From NCBI RefSeq assembly GCF_001969815.1, contig NZ_MRBK01000004.1, forward strand, positions 434,001 through 498,000: a stretch of 64,000 bases of DNA, in the 5' to 3' direction. Shown in pieces: positions 1-9,980 of this stretch; the first letter of the stretch is position 1; every line of letters begins with the position of its first letter. This DNA is from Bacillus swezeyi. Its GTDB lineage: Bacteria > Bacillota > Bacilli > Bacillales > Bacillaceae. The notes beneath the pieces were generated by a model, which was given only the letters and a program-made list of their open reading frames with translations, had not been told where the DNA came from and did no database searches. The translations under genes were made by a program, and so were the position numbers.

Positions 1-45
1 TTTTCCGATTGCTCCTGTACCTATAACCCCAATGCGTAGTTTCAT
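1..45 (-). CDS. iolG: Inositol 2-dehydrogenase, N-terminus only (cut by window edge)
   Basis: The last 15 codons visible on the minus strand read MKLRIGVIGTGAIGK. This is the start of an NAD-binding Rossmann domain with the GxGxxG motif, typical of the GFO/IDH/MocA family. IolG oxidises myo-inositol to 2-keto-myo-inositol, the first catabolic step. The ATG lies at 45-43 and a good ribosome binding site (AAGGAGTGGC) lies at 60-51. It follows iolF directly, as in B. subtilis. Only the nucleotide-binding tip is inside the window, so the family is clear but nothing can be said about the rest of the protein. Confidence 0.85.
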   Translation of the reverse strand, partial: MKLRIGVIGTGAIGK

Positions 46-69
46 TGATAGCCACTCCTTCAAAAGTAG

Positions 70-1374
70 TTACATAATTTTTCTTGTCTGTACTCGCTCA
101 GCTTGAGCTGGAGGAGTTCCATACAGCTCTTCCTGTATTTGTTCAAGCGACTTGCCGGATGTATTCGGTGCAAAAACAAGCCCGATGATCATGCTGGCTG
201 TTACACAGCCAAGGAGAATGGCAGCCATAAACGCAATTCCAAAATTCGAGATGATCATTGGGACGAACAGGCTCCAAGCCCCGATTGAGATACGAACGAG
301 GAAGAACATCAATCCTTGTGCAGATGCGCGATATTTCGTCGGGAAAATTTCACTCGCCCATAATTGATAATTGGCCTGTTGCCCGGCCCCATTGTTTATG
401 CCGATCATCACGATAAAGAGGATGAGAATCGGCATGCCCTCTGCCGGAAGCAGAAACAATGACCAGCCGATCACCGCCGCAAATGCGGAGATCCCAAACA
501 CTGTCTTCCTGTATTTGTCTGCAAATGGCATGAAGATAAAAGCGACGCCAAGCCCGGTGAAAATAAACAGCCCCATCTGCAAAATGTTTGCCATGTTCGA
601 TGTAACACCGCCGACTTGCTAATAAATGTAAGGCATAAAAAATCCCATGACACCTGCCGCCAGATTCCAAACCAAGTACACGCCCATTAAGAATAAAATG
701 CTTTTCAAATACTTAGGCTGAAGCAAATCGAGATAAGACGTCTTCGGCTTCCTGACGGCTTGAGCCGATTCGGATTGATCCTGCCAGGCATCGGACTCCG
801 GCAGCCTTTTGCGCAGAACATAGGTGATCAATGCGATAACGAGCAAATGCCCAAACACGATTTTATTGCCCAACAAGCCTAAATCACCGAACAGGACCGA
901 CAGCAACAGGACCACAACCGCTCCCGCAGCCCATGCGACTTGCGCAACGCCGCAATGACGAGCCCGGTTTTTCTTAGGTGCGTTCTCTGCGATAATCGTC
1001 CAGGAAGCCGTAATATCAGCTCCTACCGATAAACCGATGATCATGTAACCGCTTAACAAAATGGGGAAACTGGCGCCGAACAATACTAAACAAATCCCCA
1101 GTGCATAAACCAGCATACTGTTCGTATAGACAGCTTTCCGGCCAATTTTGTCAGCCAAAAAGCCTCCGAGCAGCGCTCCGATTGCTGCTGAGATGGCGTT
1201 GGCGCTAAATGCGCCGAGCAGACCGATCTGTGTATCCGAAAGCTTCAGGTAGCTGACCCATAATGATAAACCTGCCGATCCCGCTACAATGGAGCCTGCG
1301 TCAATGTAATTTGCCAGAGCTGCCGCGACGGTTCGTTTATTGAATGGTGAGACTGCTGCATTTCCATTGCTCAA
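70..1374 (-). pseudogene. iolF: Inositol MFS transporter IolF, interrupted by an in-frame amber stop
   Basis: This is a major facilitator transporter of the iol operon, proposed in B. subtilis to import inositol isomers. The frame starts with TTG at 1374-1372 behind AAGGGGGCTC. It runs 251 codons to a TAG at 621-619, then continues in the same frame for 182 codons to TAA at 72-70. Around the stop the reading is PYIY-stop-QVGGVTSNMANILQ. From memory, B. subtilis IolF has Gln there (YIYQQVGG), so one C-to-T change (CAG to TAG) explains the break. Both halves keep family signatures: a DKIGRK loop in the N-terminal half and a DKYRK loop after the stop. The N-terminal piece holds about six membrane segments. 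A restart at the ATG 594-592 would give only the C-terminal half. Transport activity is probably lost unless the stop is suppressed or is a sequencing error. Confidence 0.85.
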
Positions 1375-1386
1375 TTTAGAGCCCCC

Positions 1387-2289
1387 TTAATTGGTTGCTG
1401 CGGCATTCAACAAGTGACGATCAATGTATTTTCTGGCGATCAATGCGTATTCAAGCGGATTGGCAACATCGGGATCCTGCTCGGCTTCCACAACAATCCA
1501 GCCGGAATAGCCGTGCTTTAAAAGCTTTTGATACACTTTTCTAAAATCGATGCAGCCATCGCCTGGAACTGTGAACATCCCTTGCAAAAACGCCTGTTGA
1601 AACGATTTTCCTTCCTGCTTGCATTTCTTCATGATATTGAGGCGCGCATCTTTAAAATGAACGTGTTGAATACGGTCGATATGCTTTTCAAGAATGTTCA
1701 TATAATTTCCGTCGGAAATGTAGGCATGCCCTGTGTCATAAAGAAGGTGCACGAGCGCCGGGTCAGTTCCCGCCATGAGCCGATCCACTTCCTCCTCCGT
1801 CTGCACACCTGTGCCGAGGTGATGATGATAGACAAGCTTCAGTTCATGCTCGCCTGCGATTTTTCCAAGATGGTTCAATCCATCGCATAGCATCTGCCAT
1901 TCCTGATCAGTGAAATAAGGCTTTTCTTTAAATACATTCTTATCCAGAGATTGTACACTGTAGGTTTGTTCGGATACGACCGCAACATCTGCATGGAGTT
2001 CTTTCAAGCACTCGCAATGGGCCGTAAATTCCTTGGCCGCCTCTTCAATGCCGTCCCGAAGAATATAGCTGCTGAACCACTTGCCTGCAATTTTGAGATT
2101 TCTCAGCTCAAGCTCTTTATTGAGAATGGCCGGTTCCGGAAAAAAGCCGCCCACTTCCGTGCCTTGAAAGCCTGCAACGACAATGTCGCTCAGCAAATGC
2201 TGAAGCGTATTGCCCGCGCCGATTTCCGGAATATCATCGTTCCGCCATCCTATGGGGGCGATGCCCCATAGAATTTCTGTCTTGCCCAT
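1387..2289 (-). CDS. iolE: Inosose dehydratase (2-keto-myo-inositol dehydratase)
   Basis: IolE removes water from 2-keto-myo-inositol to give 3D-(3,5/4)-trihydroxycyclohexane-1,2-dione, the second step of inositol breakdown. The 300-residue product is a xylose-isomerase-like/AP-endonuclease-2-type TIM barrel. Visible family signs are [18 protein letters not shown] near the middle and HVHFKDARL in the C-terminal half, supplying metal-binding His and Glu. I chose the ATG at 2289-2287 ([18 protein letters not shown]) because AAGGAGGCACC lies just upstream. The longer frame upstream would overlap iolD and lacks family similarity. It sits 13 bases after iolD and 12 bases before iolF, so it is one transcript. 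Confidence 0.95.
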   Translation of the reverse strand: MGKTEILWGIAPIGWRNDDIPEIGAGNTLQHLLSDIVVAGFQGTEVGGFFPEPAILNKELELRNLKIAGKWFSSYILRDGIEEAAKEFTAHCECLKELHADVAVVSEQTYSVQSLDKNVFKEKPYFTDQEWQMLCDGLNHLGKIAGEHELKLVYHHHLGTGVQTEEEVDRLMAGTDPALVHLLYDTGHAYISDGNYMNILEKHIDRIQHVHFKDARLNIMKKCKQEGKSFQQAFLQGMFTVPGDGCIDFRKVYQKLLKHGYSGWIVVEAEQDPDVANPLEYALIARKYIDRHLLNAAATN

Positions 2290-2302
2290 CCTGGTGCCTC
2301 CT

Positions 2303-4216
2303 TTAATACTGCTTTGCAGATTCCAGCATTTTTTCTTTGGTTTCATACGCTTTTTGAACGCTTTCCTGTTCGGAAACCTCTGCAACACCTACATGCCACC
2401 AGCTGTCATAGCCGTCAGTCATTGTCTTTGGCAGCACCTTCATTTCAATCAATGTTGAGACCTCTTGTTTCTTCGCATCTTCAAGCGCGGCTTTTAATTC
2501 TTCAACCGTGTTGGCTTTATAGGTTTTGGCTCCATATCCTTCCGCCACCTTTGCGTAGTCAATATTCAGGATTTGATTGTCCTCTGTTCTGAATTCGCAA
2601 TAGTAGCTGCCGCTTCCGTGGTCCATTTGCAGGTTGTTGATGCAGCCGAAGCCAGAGTTGTCAAAGAGCAGTACATTGATCTTTTTGTTATACTGAATGG
2701 CTGTTATCAGCTCGGAGTGGAGCATCAGGAAGCTTCCGTCTCCCACCAGCGAATAGACTTCTTTATCTGGATGAGCCAATTTCAGACCGAGCGTCCCCGA
2801 TACTTCATACCCCATGCATGAATAACCGTATTCCAGGTGGTACGTATTCGGTACGTTTGAATGCCATAAGCGCTGCAGATCACCCGGCAGCGAGCCTGCT
2901 GAACAAATGACGACACTGTCTGGATCAACTGTCTCATTAATGGCGAGCAATGCCGTAGTTTGCGGCAGTTCGGTTTGTAATGCATCGGCATATTCATTCA
3001 GTACTTCTTGAGAAAAATGGTTTTTAATTTCAGGTGTAAAGTGTTCGCGCTTAAAGGTAATTTTGCTGAGACGGCCGCGTTCAGCCAGCCATTCGTCTTT
3101 CAGCTCCTCAATGGTTGAGCCGAACTCGCTCTTATACCCTTCCAATAAGCCGTGCAGCTTGCCGAGCGTTACTTTCGCATCGGCGACAACCTGGAAAGCA
3201 TCCAGTTTATACGCCTGCATTCTGCTGACATTGATGTTCAAAAATTTTGCGTTGTCAAAATCAAAAGCCGTTTTGGAGGATGTTGCAAAATCGGTGTATC
3301 TCGTGCCGATTCCGATGATCAGGTCGGCCCCGCGGGCAGCTTTGTTCGCTGCAAGCGTTCCTGTGATACCCATTCCGCCCAAGTTATTGGCAAAATCGGC
3401 TTCCACCGTTGATTTCCCGGCCTGTGTTTCAACCAACGGAATGTTGTAAGCTTCAGACATCGCGATTAATTCATCGCGCGCTCCTGAATACTTCGCACCG
3501 CCGCCGACTAAAATGAGCGGTTTTTTGCTCGATTTGATCCGTTCTGCGGCACCTTCGATTTCACGTTCGCTCGGCTCTTTGCGGTCGATGTAGTGAACGC
3601 GCTTCACAAAAAAGATTTCATCGAAATCAAAGGCTTCGCCTTCGACATCCTGAGATATACAAATCGTTGCCGGACCCGCTTTTGCAGGATCGGTCATCAC
3701 TTCAAACGCGCGAATCAGGCTGCTCATTAATTGTTCAGGACGTGTAATGCGGTCCCAATATCTTGATACCGGCTTTAAGGCATCGTTCGTCGTAATCGCC
3801 GCACTGTATTCTTGTTCCACCTGCTGAAGAACCGGGTCAGGCTGTCTTGTCGCAAACGTGTCCGCCGGAATCAAGAGGACGGGGATGTTGTTCGCAAGCG
3901 CCGTCCCTGCGGCAGCCACCAAATTCGCAGATCCCGGCCCGACGGATGTCGACACTGCATAGATCTTTCTTCTCAGCATCTGTTTGCTGTAAGCCATTGC
4001 CGCGTGCGCCATTCCTTGCTCATTTTTCCCTTGGAATACTTTCAAATGCCCGGCATCCTGTTCAAGCGCCTGGCCGATCCCAACCACGTTTCCGTGTCCG
4101 AAAATCGTGAAGATCCCTTCGACAAACGGTGTTTCTTCCCCATCAACATTGATGTACTGCTGATTTAAGAATTTAATTAACGCTTGCGCTGTTGTTAAGC
4201 GTATTTTCTTGCCCAC
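2303..4216 (-). CDS. iolD: 3D-(3,5/4)-trihydroxycyclohexane-1,2-dione acylhydrolase
   Basis: IolD is a thiamine-diphosphate enzyme that opens the trihydroxycyclohexane-dione ring to 5-deoxy-glucuronate. The 637-residue protein has the three-part ThDP layout: an N-terminal Pyr domain ([15 protein letters not shown] and the conserved Glu of KNEQG), a central domain ([10 protein letters not shown]), and a C-terminal PP domain with the ThDP motif beginning GDGSF and ending at DNSGFGCIN. Start choice: a GTG at 4228 is possible, but AAAGGTGGG is spaced correctly only for the GTG at 4216-4214. That start gives [11 protein letters not shown], as in B. subtilis, and the same length as that protein. 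The spacing to iolC is 31 bases. Confidence 0.95.
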   Translation of the reverse strand: MGKKIRLTTAQALIKFLNQQYINVDGEETPFVEGIFTIFGHGNVVGIGQALEQDAGHLKVFQGKNEQGMAHAAMAYSKQMLRRKIYAVSTSVGPGSANLVAAAGTALANNIPVLLIPADTFATRQPDPVLQQVEQEYSAAITTNDALKPVSRYWDRITRPEQLMSSLIRAFEVMTDPAKAGPATICISQDVEGEAFDFDEIFFVKRVHYIDRKEPSEREIEGAAERIKSSKKPLILVGGGAKYSGARDELIAMSEAYNIPLVETQAGKSTVEADFANNLGGMGITGTLAANKAARGADLIIGIGTRYTDFATSSKTAFDFDNAKFLNINVSRMQAYKLDAFQVVADAKVTLGKLHGLLEGYKSEFGSTIEELKDEWLAERGRLSKITFKREHFTPEIKNHFSQEVLNEYADALQTELPQTTALLAINETVDPDSVVICSAGSLPGDLQRLWHSNVPNTYHLEYGYSCMGYEVSGTLGLKLAHPDKEVYSLVGDGSFLMLHSELITAIQYNKKINVLLFDNSGFGCINNLQMDHGSGSYYCEFRTEDNQILNIDYAKVAEGYGAKTYKANTVEELKAALEDAKKQEVSTLIEMKVLPKTMTDGYDSWWHVGVAEVSEQESVQKAYETKEKMLESAKQY

Positions 4217-4247
4217 AAACGATCCCACCTTTATTCGTTCTTTTCAT

Positions 4248-5225
4248 TTATGACTGCGCCGCGATAAGCTCCTCAATTTCAGCGACAGTCGGCATGGCTT
4301 CAGATGAGCTATGCTTAGAGACAACAATGGATGCGGAGGCGCTTCCATATTTCAATGCCGTTTCAATATCTTTGCCTGTGACAAGCCCATAGAGAAAGGC
4401 AGAAGCATATGAGTCACCTGCTCCAAATGTTTTCAAGACTTTTGTTTTGTATGCCTGCGCACGAAAGACTTCCCCGGATTTGCTGTAAGCGTATGAACCT
4501 TCAACACCGTGCTTGATGACGACGAGATCTGCGGAATGTGCAAACAAATGCTGAACCGATTCCTTGTTGATGCCGCCGCTTTGATTCTCCATCACATCAA
4601 ACTCATCGCGCGTTCCGATCACAATGTCCGATTGTTCGGCAACCAGTGAATAGTAAACAGCCGTTTCATCAGCTGATGCCCATGTATACGGACGATAGTC
4701 CAGTTCAAATACGACTTTGACCTGATGCTTTTTCGCCAGCTGTACGGCTTTTAGGACAGCTTCGCGGGATGGGCTTTTTGAAAGCGCCGTACCTGAGACT
4801 AAAAGCATTTTGGATTTTGCAATGTACTCTTCGTCAACTTCAGAAGGGGCCAGGTAAAGGTCTGCCACATCATCTCTGTACATTAAAATGCTGCATTCTT
4901 CAGGGCTTAAAATTTCCGTGAAGGCAAGGCCTGCTTTATGTCCGTCTTGATCAAGTGCCATCTGCGACGTGTCGACACCCGTATTGCTCATATAGGTTTC
5001 TATGAATCTGCCATGCTGGTCATCCGGAATTTTGCCGATGAAGCCGGCTTTCAAGCCTAATTTGGAGCTGCCGATCGCGATATTGGCCGGCGAGCCGCCG
5101 ACATATTTTGAAAATGTCATCGTCTGTTCCATCGGGCGGTTGTATTCGACTGCGTTTAAATCAATGCATGCGCGGCCGATCGCCACAAGGTCAAATTCTT
5201 TCTCTTCATTAAACGTATACTTCAT
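4248..5225 (-). CDS. iolC: 5-dehydro-2-deoxygluconokinase
   Basis: IolC phosphorylates 5-dehydro-2-deoxy-D-gluconate (DKG) to DKGP. DKGP is the effector that releases IolR in B. subtilis, so this enzyme also creates the inducer. The 325-residue protein is a PfkB-family sugar kinase. It has an early GGSPANIAIGSSKLG glycine-rich segment, and a C-terminal GAGDSYASAFLYGL signature whose Asp is the catalytic base. The ATG at 5225-5223 follows GAGGAGTGG. It lies in the middle of the iol operon, between iolB and iolD. Confidence 0.95.
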   Translation of the reverse strand: MKYTFNEEKEFDLVAIGRACIDLNAVEYNRPMEQTMTFSKYVGGSPANIAIGSSKLGLKAGFIGKIPDDQHGRFIETYMSNTGVDTSQMALDQDGHKAGLAFTEILSPEECSILMYRDDVADLYLAPSEVDEEYIAKSKMLLVSGTALSKSPSREAVLKAVQLAKKHQVKVVFELDYRPYTWASADETAVYYSLVAEQSDIVIGTRDEFDVMENQSGGINKESVQHLFAHSADLVVIKHGVEGSYAYSKSGEVFRAQAYKTKVLKTFGAGDSYASAFLYGLVTGKDIETALKYGSASASIVVSKHSSSEAMPTVAEIEELIAAQS

Positions 5226-5252
5226 CTTAAAAAGCCACTCCTCGCCTAATTG

Positions 5253-6068
5253 TTAGCGTTCCAAGATCCACTCATGATCGGGGTCATTATGAAACTTCCA
5301 TTTCCGCGTCGGACCCGCCATGACATTTAAATAATAGGATGTATATCCGTCAGGCACACCTACCGGATGGTAGCCGGCCGGCACAATGACAACGTTTCCA
5401 TTTTCTACAGTCATCGTCTCGTCGATTGAACGGTCGTCTGTGTATACACGCTGAAACACGAAGCCTTGGACAGGGTTTAATTCATGGTAGTAGGTTTCTT
5501 CTAAAAAGGACTCTTCAGGCAAGTTGTCTTGATCATGTTTATGCGGCGGGTAGCTGGACCAGTTTCCGCTTTCGGTGTAGACTTCAACGACTAAAAGACT
5601 GTTCGCTGAAGAATCTGAATCTGGAAGAATGTTATGAACGGTTCGTTTATTGCTAAATTGCCCGCGGTTTTCTATGCCGTTGTCTTCAGCTTTGATCAGC
5701 TTCGTCGGCAGCTGTTTTTCGGAAGGTGAATAGCAAAGGGCAACTCTTGCCTGGGTAACTGCGATGATGTCAAAAGCACGGTCATTTGACACATAAACGC
5801 TATCGGTCGGCTTTTTTTCAAACACGCTTTCCCGCGTGCCGATATTCTCAAATGTCTGTTCATGATCAGAGACGGTAATCTTTCCTGTCACCGCAACGAT
5901 GCAGCATTCTTGTTTGTTTAGCGCCTCTTCATAACGGGAACCTGGTGCAAGATCAATGACTTTAAATTCTACATAGTTCAGCTCGGAATTCGATTTCTTT
6001 ACTTCATGTACAAGCTTCACGCCTTGTGAAAGCTCATTCACCTGCGGCTTGCGCAACAAATGACTCAT
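5253..6068 (-). CDS. iolB: 5-deoxy-glucuronate isomerase
   Basis: IolB isomerises 5-deoxy-glucuronate to 5-dehydro-2-deoxygluconate. The 271-residue bicupin carries the metal-binding motif YPPHKHDQDNLPEESFLEE in its C-terminal half, with two His, one Glu and a further His downstream. The start is the ATG at 6068-6066 (MSHLLRKPQVNEL) behind AAAAGGAGGC. The open frame extends further upstream, but that part does not look like the family. A cre-like sequence lies inside the gene (see separate entry), at the place where B. subtilis carries its operon-internal catabolite repression site. Confidence 0.93.
   Translation of the reverse strand: MSHLLRKPQVNELSQGVKLVHEVKKSNSELNYVEFKVIDLAPGSRYEEALNKQECCIVAVTGKITVSDHEQTFENIGTRESVFEKKPTDSVYVSNDRAFDIIAVTQARVALCYSPSEKQLPTKLIKAEDNGIENRGQFSNKRTVHNILPDSDSSANSLLVVEVYTESGNWSSYPPHKHDQDNLPEESFLEETYYHELNPVQGFVFQRVYTDDRSIDETMTVENGNVVIVPAGYHPVGVPDGYTSYYLNVMAGPTRKWKFHNDPDHEWILER
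5386..5401 (-). promoter_or_regulatory. Putative CcpA-binding cre site inside iolB
   Basis: On the minus strand the 16-mer ATGGAAACGTTGTCAT matches the cre consensus WTGNAARCGNWWWCAW at 15 of 16 positions. It lies about 2.2 kb downstream of the iolA start codon. I recall that B. subtilis has a functional cre in iolB at about the same distance, where CcpA acts as a roadblock to elongation. The match and place are seen directly. CcpA binding is inferred. Confidence 0.6.
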
Positions 6069-6149
6069 TGAAAAAGCCTCCTTTTTAAATCTTCTTTCAA
6101 ACATAGTTCCGAACAGCGTGAGATTCACGCCGTTCGGCCGTTTTTGTTT

Positions 6150-7613
6150 TTAGTTGAAGTCAGGCGCCGGATATCTTGCGGTGACGACTTTTTTGCGTGT
6201 GTAGAAATCGACGCTGTCTTTTCCGTTCGCGTGCAATGTACCGAAGAATGATGACTTCCAGCCTGAGAATGGAAAGAAGGCCATTGGAGCCGGTACACCC
6301 AGATTGATGCCGAGCATTCCCGCATCAATGTTCTCGCGGAAATAGCGAATGGCATTAGAGTTGGACGTAAATAGGCATGCGCCATTTGCAAATTCAGATT
6401 CGTTGGCAATCTCAACCGCTTCTTTTACATTTTTCACACGGATAACTGACAGAACCGGGGCAAAAATTTCGTCTTTCCAAATCGTCATATCGGTTGTAAC
6501 GTTGTCGAATATTGTCGGACCAACGAAATAGCCTTCATCTGAAACGTTTTCGCGTCCGTCGCAAACAAGTCTCGCACCCTCTTCAATTCCCTTTTGTATG
6601 TAGCCGAGCGTACGCTTCTTGTTGTCTTCGCGAATGACAGGGCCTAAGAATACACCGTCATCAAGGCCGTTTCCGATTTTGACTTCCTCCGCTTTTTCAA
6701 CTAATTTCTCCATGAATTGATCAGCAATTCCTTCTTCTACGGTCACAACCGCACAGGCCATGCAGCGTTCACCGGCAGATCCAAAAGCAGCGCCGATAAT
6801 ATTTGTTACGGTGTCTTCAAGATTGGCGTCATTCAGGACGATGGTGTGGTTTTTAGCACCTGTCAGCGATTGAACGCGTTTCAGATTTTCGCTGCCTTTT
6901 TTATAGACATACTCTCCGACCGGTTTAGATCCGACAAATGAAATCGCTTTAATTTCAGGGTGTTCGAGAATGCCGTTTACCACATCATGGGCGCCGTACA
7001 CAACATTGAAGACCCCTTTTGGAAGTCCGGCTTTTTCAAACAGTTCAACCAGCTTTTCTGTCAAGAGCGGCGTCCGCTCAGAAGGCTTCAAAATAAATGT
7101 ATTTCCTAACGCAATAGCCATTGGGAACATCCAGCACGGAACCATCATCGGGAAGTTGAACGGTGCAATTCCACCGACGACTCCGATTGGATAACGGTAA
7201 TTCGCCGCTTCAACATCTGTCGCAATTGTGGCGAGTGAGTCTCCCATCATCAATGACGGCGCTCCCGCTGCAAACTCGACATTCTCGATACCGCGTCCCA
7301 CTTCGCCTAACGCTTCTTTTGTATTTTTTCCGTTTTCTATCGTAATGAGGTGGGCAAGCTCCTCTTTATGCTGAGTCAAAAGCTGCTGAAAGTGAAATAG
7401 AATTCTTGCCCGGCGCGGAACGGCTACTTTTGACCATGTTTTAAATGCTTCAGCCGCCGTTTGCGCTGCATATTCTATATCCTCGCGCGTCGAGATCGGC
7501 ACTTGACACAGCACTTCTTTTGTCGCAGGATTGATAACATCTTCATATTGATCGGTTTTGCTTTCAACCCATTCTCCATTGATATAGTTTCTTAACTTTC
7601 TGATTTCTGCCAT
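6150..7613 (-). CDS. iolA: Malonate-semialdehyde/methylmalonate-semialdehyde dehydrogenase (acylating)
   Basis: IolA converts malonic semialdehyde from the end of the inositol pathway to acetyl-CoA and CO2, using NAD and CoA. It also handles methylmalonate semialdehyde from valine. The 487-residue protein is an aldehyde dehydrogenase with [13 protein letters not shown], the NAD-binding [12 protein letters not shown], the catalytic Cys in [10 protein letters not shown], and a C-terminal [12 protein letters not shown]. The ATG at 7613-7611 follows AGGAGGTTATAAGG. It is the first gene of the operon. The long leader upstream (7614-8081) carries repeats that resemble IolR operators. Confidence 0.95.
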   Translation of the reverse strand: MAEIRKLRNYINGEWVESKTDQYEDVINPATKEVLCQVPISTREDIEYAAQTAAEAFKTWSKVAVPRRARILFHFQQLLTQHKEELAHLITIENGKNTKEALGEVGRGIENVEFAAGAPSLMMGDSLATIATDVEAANYRYPIGVVGGIAPFNFPMMVPCWMFPMAIALGNTFILKPSERTPLLTEKLVELFEKAGLPKGVFNVVYGAHDVVNGILEHPEIKAISFVGSKPVGEYVYKKGSENLKRVQSLTGAKNHTIVLNDANLEDTVTNIIGAAFGSAGERCMACAVVTVEEGIADQFMEKLVEKAEEVKIGNGLDDGVFLGPVIREDNKKRTLGYIQKGIEEGARLVCDGRENVSDEGYFVGPTIFDNVTTDMTIWKDEIFAPVLSVIRVKNVKEAVEIANESEFANGACLFTSNSNAIRYFRENIDAGMLGINLGVPAPMAFFPFSGWKSSFFGTLHANGKDSVDFYTRKKVVTARYPAPDFN

Positions 7614-7829
7614 CCTTATAACCTCCTTAAATATTAAACATCCACTAGTACAGATGGGACAGGATTCAATCATTATGAATGAACTTCGGGAATAGCCCTT
7701 CATTGCATAACCGATTTTCACAAAAAGACGGAAATTAAACGCTTACAAAAACTTAATCAATACAGCTTCATCAAAAGAACCGCAACGTCATGAGAATTTT
7801 TCAGCCTCAAAGTTTCATCAACATTATCA

Positions 7830-7851
7830 CGTTTTGGTCATTTCTTGGTTA
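7830..7851 (-). promoter_or_regulatory. Tandem IolR-operator-like repeats on the iolA side
   Basis: Two adjoining 11-mers read on the minus strand are TAACCAAGAAA (7851-7841) and TGACCAAAACG (7840-7830). They match 11 and 10 positions of WRAYCAADARD, the tandem direct-repeat motif I recall for B. subtilis IolR. Further weak matches (TAATCAATACA at 7754-7764 and TCATCAAAAGA at 7768-7778) lie nearer iolA on the plus strand. The operon promoter is probably nearby, but I could not identify a convincing -35/-10 pair for it. Confidence 0.5.
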
Positions 7852-7926
7852 TATTCTAATCTGATCATACCCATAAGTCAATCATTAATGAATAAATTTT
7901 TTCTTTTGTAATATTTCTAGGAAACC

Positions 7927-7956
7927 TTAAAACTATCGATATAAACATTGTATAAT
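7927..7956 (+). promoter_or_regulatory. Probable iolR promoter
   Basis: A perfect TATAAT lies at 7951-7956, with TTAAAA 18 bases upstream as a weak -35. It is 126 bases before the iolR start. The rest of the 7614-8081 intergenic region is AT-rich, with no further gene seen, and holds the IolR-like repeats described separately. Confidence 0.5.
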
Positions 7957-8015
7957 AAAAAAGAACAGGGCAAATCTTGCAAAGAACAACCACCAATGTT
8001 ATCATTTTTTAAGCA

Positions 8016-8037
8016 ATTATTGGTCAACTTTTGGTTT
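8016..8037 (-). promoter_or_regulatory. Tandem IolR-operator-like repeats on the iolR side
   Basis: Read on the minus strand, AAACCAAAAGT (8037-8027) and TGACCAATAAT (8026-8016) sit back to back. Each matches all 11 positions of the WRAYCAADARD motif. They lie about 60-80 bases downstream of the iolR -10 box, where a bound repressor would block its own transcription. Autoregulation is inferred. Confidence 0.55.
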
Positions 8038-8081
8038 TTATCATATATTTAAATTAAAGATTCTAGAAGGAGATATTTAGT

Positions 8082-8837
8082 ATGAAATTAATGCGGATAA
8101 AGGAGATGGAAGAATATATTCTGACAAACGGCACCGTTTCCTTGGATAAACTTTGCCAAGTCTTCAATGTCTCTAAAAATACGGTCAGACGCGACATCAA
8201 CAAATTGACCGAGAAAGGTGTCATTAAAAAAGTATACGGCGGTGTAACGGCGATTGAAAAAACGGCTTTGATCCCTTTTGAAAACCGGACGATCCAAAAT
8301 AAAGATGCAAAAACAAAGATTGCGCATTACGCTTCACGCTTTATCGAGGATCATGACCTGATTTTCATCGATTCCGGCACAACGACCCAGTCCATATTGG
8401 AAACGCTTGAACCAAATAAAAATGTGACGATTTTAACAAACAGTCTGGATATCATCAATGCTGCTGCAGCGATGAAAAATATCAACTTGATTATCATCGG
8501 AAACAACTATAAGCGGAAAACGCAGTCCTTTGTGGGAATGGATGATCCAAGCACTTTGGATAAATACAATATCAATAAAGCTTTTATGTCGGCAACCGGG
8601 GCAACATTGACACACGGGCTGACCAATTCGGATTTGCTTGAATACGAAATCAAAAAGAAGATTTCCGAAAAAGCAAAAGAAGTGTATTTATTGGCCGATC
8701 ACTCCAAATTCGGCAGATCTACTTTGCTGACATATGCCCGTTTTGACAGGCTGCATTGCATTGTAACGTCACAGCCGCTCGATGAGGAGTACAATGCATT
8801 CTGCAAAGACCATAAAATTGAAATTCATCTGGCATAG
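8082..8837 (+). CDS. iolR: DeoR-family repressor of the inositol operon
   Basis: IolR represses the iol operon and is released by the pathway intermediate DKGP. The 251-residue protein has an N-terminal DeoR winged helix (VSLDKLCQVFNVSKNTVRRD, then KVYGGVTA) at about residues 17-60. A C-terminal sugar-phosphate sensor domain has the typical FIDSGTTT and LLADHSKFG motifs. The ATG at 8082 follows AGAAGGAGA. The gene is divergent from iolA and followed by iolS, the same order as in B. subtilis. Confidence 0.95.
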   Translation: MKLMRIKEMEEYILTNGTVSLDKLCQVFNVSKNTVRRDINKLTEKGVIKKVYGGVTAIEKTALIPFENRTIQNKDAKTKIAHYASRFIEDHDLIFIDSGTTTQSILETLEPNKNVTILTNSLDIINAAAAMKNINLIIIGNNYKRKTQSFVGMDDPSTLDKYNINKAFMSATGATLTHGLTNSDLLEYEIKKKISEKAKEVYLLADHSKFGRSTLLTYARFDRLHCIVTSQPLDEEYNAFCKDHKIEIHLA

Positions 8838-8930
8838 GGTTTATAGTTGAAGTGAATAACTTGACCGGCTATTTTAGCAATCTGCTGGTCAAGTCTTTCT
8901 CATATTTCATCATTTCAGGAGGGGAAACCA

Positions 8931-9866
8931 ATGAAAAAAGTAAGAATTGGCAAGTCAGACCTACATGTATTTCCGATTGGTTTAGGAACAAATGCAGTCG
9001 GAGGCCATAACCTCTATCCGAATCTCAATGAAGAAACGGGTAAAGACTTGGTGCGGGAAGCGCTTAAGAATGGCGTGACTTTCTTGGACACCGCCTACAT
9101 ATACGGAATTGGCCGTTCTGAAGAACTAATCGGTGAAGTCCTCCGCGAATTTAACCGCAAAGATGTGGTGATCGCCACAAAGGCCGCCCATCGAAAAGAA
9201 GGGGACGACTTTGTCTTTGATAACTCTCCGGCATTTTTGAAGAAATCCGTAGACGACAGTCTGAAACGGCTGCAAACGGATTACATTGATCTTTTCTATA
9301 TTCATTTCGCTGATGAAAACACACCGAAAGATGAAGCGGTTCAGGCTCTTCATGAGTTGAAGCAAGAGGGCAAAATCCGGGCGATCGGCGTATCCAACTT
9401 CTCGCTCGAACAGCTAAAAGAAGCGAACAAACACGGCTTGGTCGATGTTCTGCAAGGCGAATACAATCTATTAAACAGAGAAGCCGAAACCACATTCTTC
9501 CCATATACACAGGAGCACAACATTTCATTCGTTCCGTACTTCCCGCTTGTATCCGGATTGCTGGCTGGAAAATACACTGAAGATACAGCATTCCCTGAAG
9601 GCGACCTTCGAAGAGAGATGGAGAACTTCCAAGGAGACCGTTTTAAAGAAAACATCAGAAAAGTGAATCAGCTGGCGCCGATTGCTGATAAGCACAATGT
9701 TGATATTGCCCACATCGTGCTGGCGTGGTATTTGGCAAGACCGGAAATCGACATTTTAATCCCGGGAGCAAAACGCGCTGATCAGCTGGTCGATAACTTA
9801 AAAACTGCCGAAGTCAGCCTTTCTCAAGATGAAATTGCTTTCATCGACCAATTGTTTGCACGCTGA
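8931..9866 (+). CDS. iolS: Aldo-keto reductase IolS
   Basis: This 311-residue NADPH-dependent aldo-keto reductase (AKR11-like) has [16 protein letters not shown] near the start. Its catalytic Asp and Tyr lie in FLDTAYIYG, with Lys in ATKAAHRK and a further [12 protein letters not shown]-terminal [10 protein letters not shown] binds cofactor phosphate. It follows iolR by 93 bases, with RBS AGGAGGGG at about 8920, and is probably cotranscribed with it. It is not required for inositol growth in B. subtilis as far as I recall, and its natural substrate is unknown. Confidence 0.93.
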   Translation: MKKVRIGKSDLHVFPIGLGTNAVGGHNLYPNLNEETGKDLVREALKNGVTFLDTAYIYGIGRSEELIGEVLREFNRKDVVIATKAAHRKEGDDFVFDNSPAFLKKSVDDSLKRLQTDYIDLFYIHFADENTPKDEAVQALHELKQEGKIRAIGVSNFSLEQLKEANKHGLVDVLQGEYNLLNREAETTFFPYTQEHNISFVPYFPLVSGLLAGKYTEDTAFPEGDLRREMENFQGDRFKENIRKVNQLAPIADKHNVDIAHIVLAWYLARPEIDILIPGAKRADQLVDNLKTAEVSLSQDEIAFIDQLFAR

Positions 9867-9874
9867 ATGCATGT

Positions 9875-9907
9875 AAAAACCTATCTCTTATGATAGGTTT
9901 TTATTTT
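9875..9907 (+). terminator. Intrinsic terminator after iolS
   Basis: AAAAACCTATC (9875-9885) pairs with GATAGGTTTTT (9892-9902) across a 6-base loop and is followed by a T-rich stretch. Confidence 0.85.
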
Positions 9908-9918
9908 TCAAAAAACAA

Positions 9919-9946
9919 TTGACAGCGCTTCCATTTCTGTTATGAT
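9919..9946 (+). promoter_or_regulatory. SigA-type promoter of glpQ-glpT with overlapping cre-like site
   Basis: TTGACA (9919-9924) and TATGAT (9941-9946) are separated by 16 bases. The -35 box lies inside TTGACAGCGCTTCCAT (9919-9934), which matches the cre consensus at 14 of 16 positions. Direct CcpA repression at the promoter is likely but inferred. Confidence 0.7.
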
Positions 9947-9980
9947 AGGAAAGAAGTTAATAAGAGTGACGGAGAAAAGG

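Noticed and set aside
6027..6040. A near-palindrome TGAAAGCTCATTCA near the start of iolB as a cre site
   Set aside because: It mismatches the invariant central CG. The 15/16 match at 5386-5401 is better and sits where the known site is expected.
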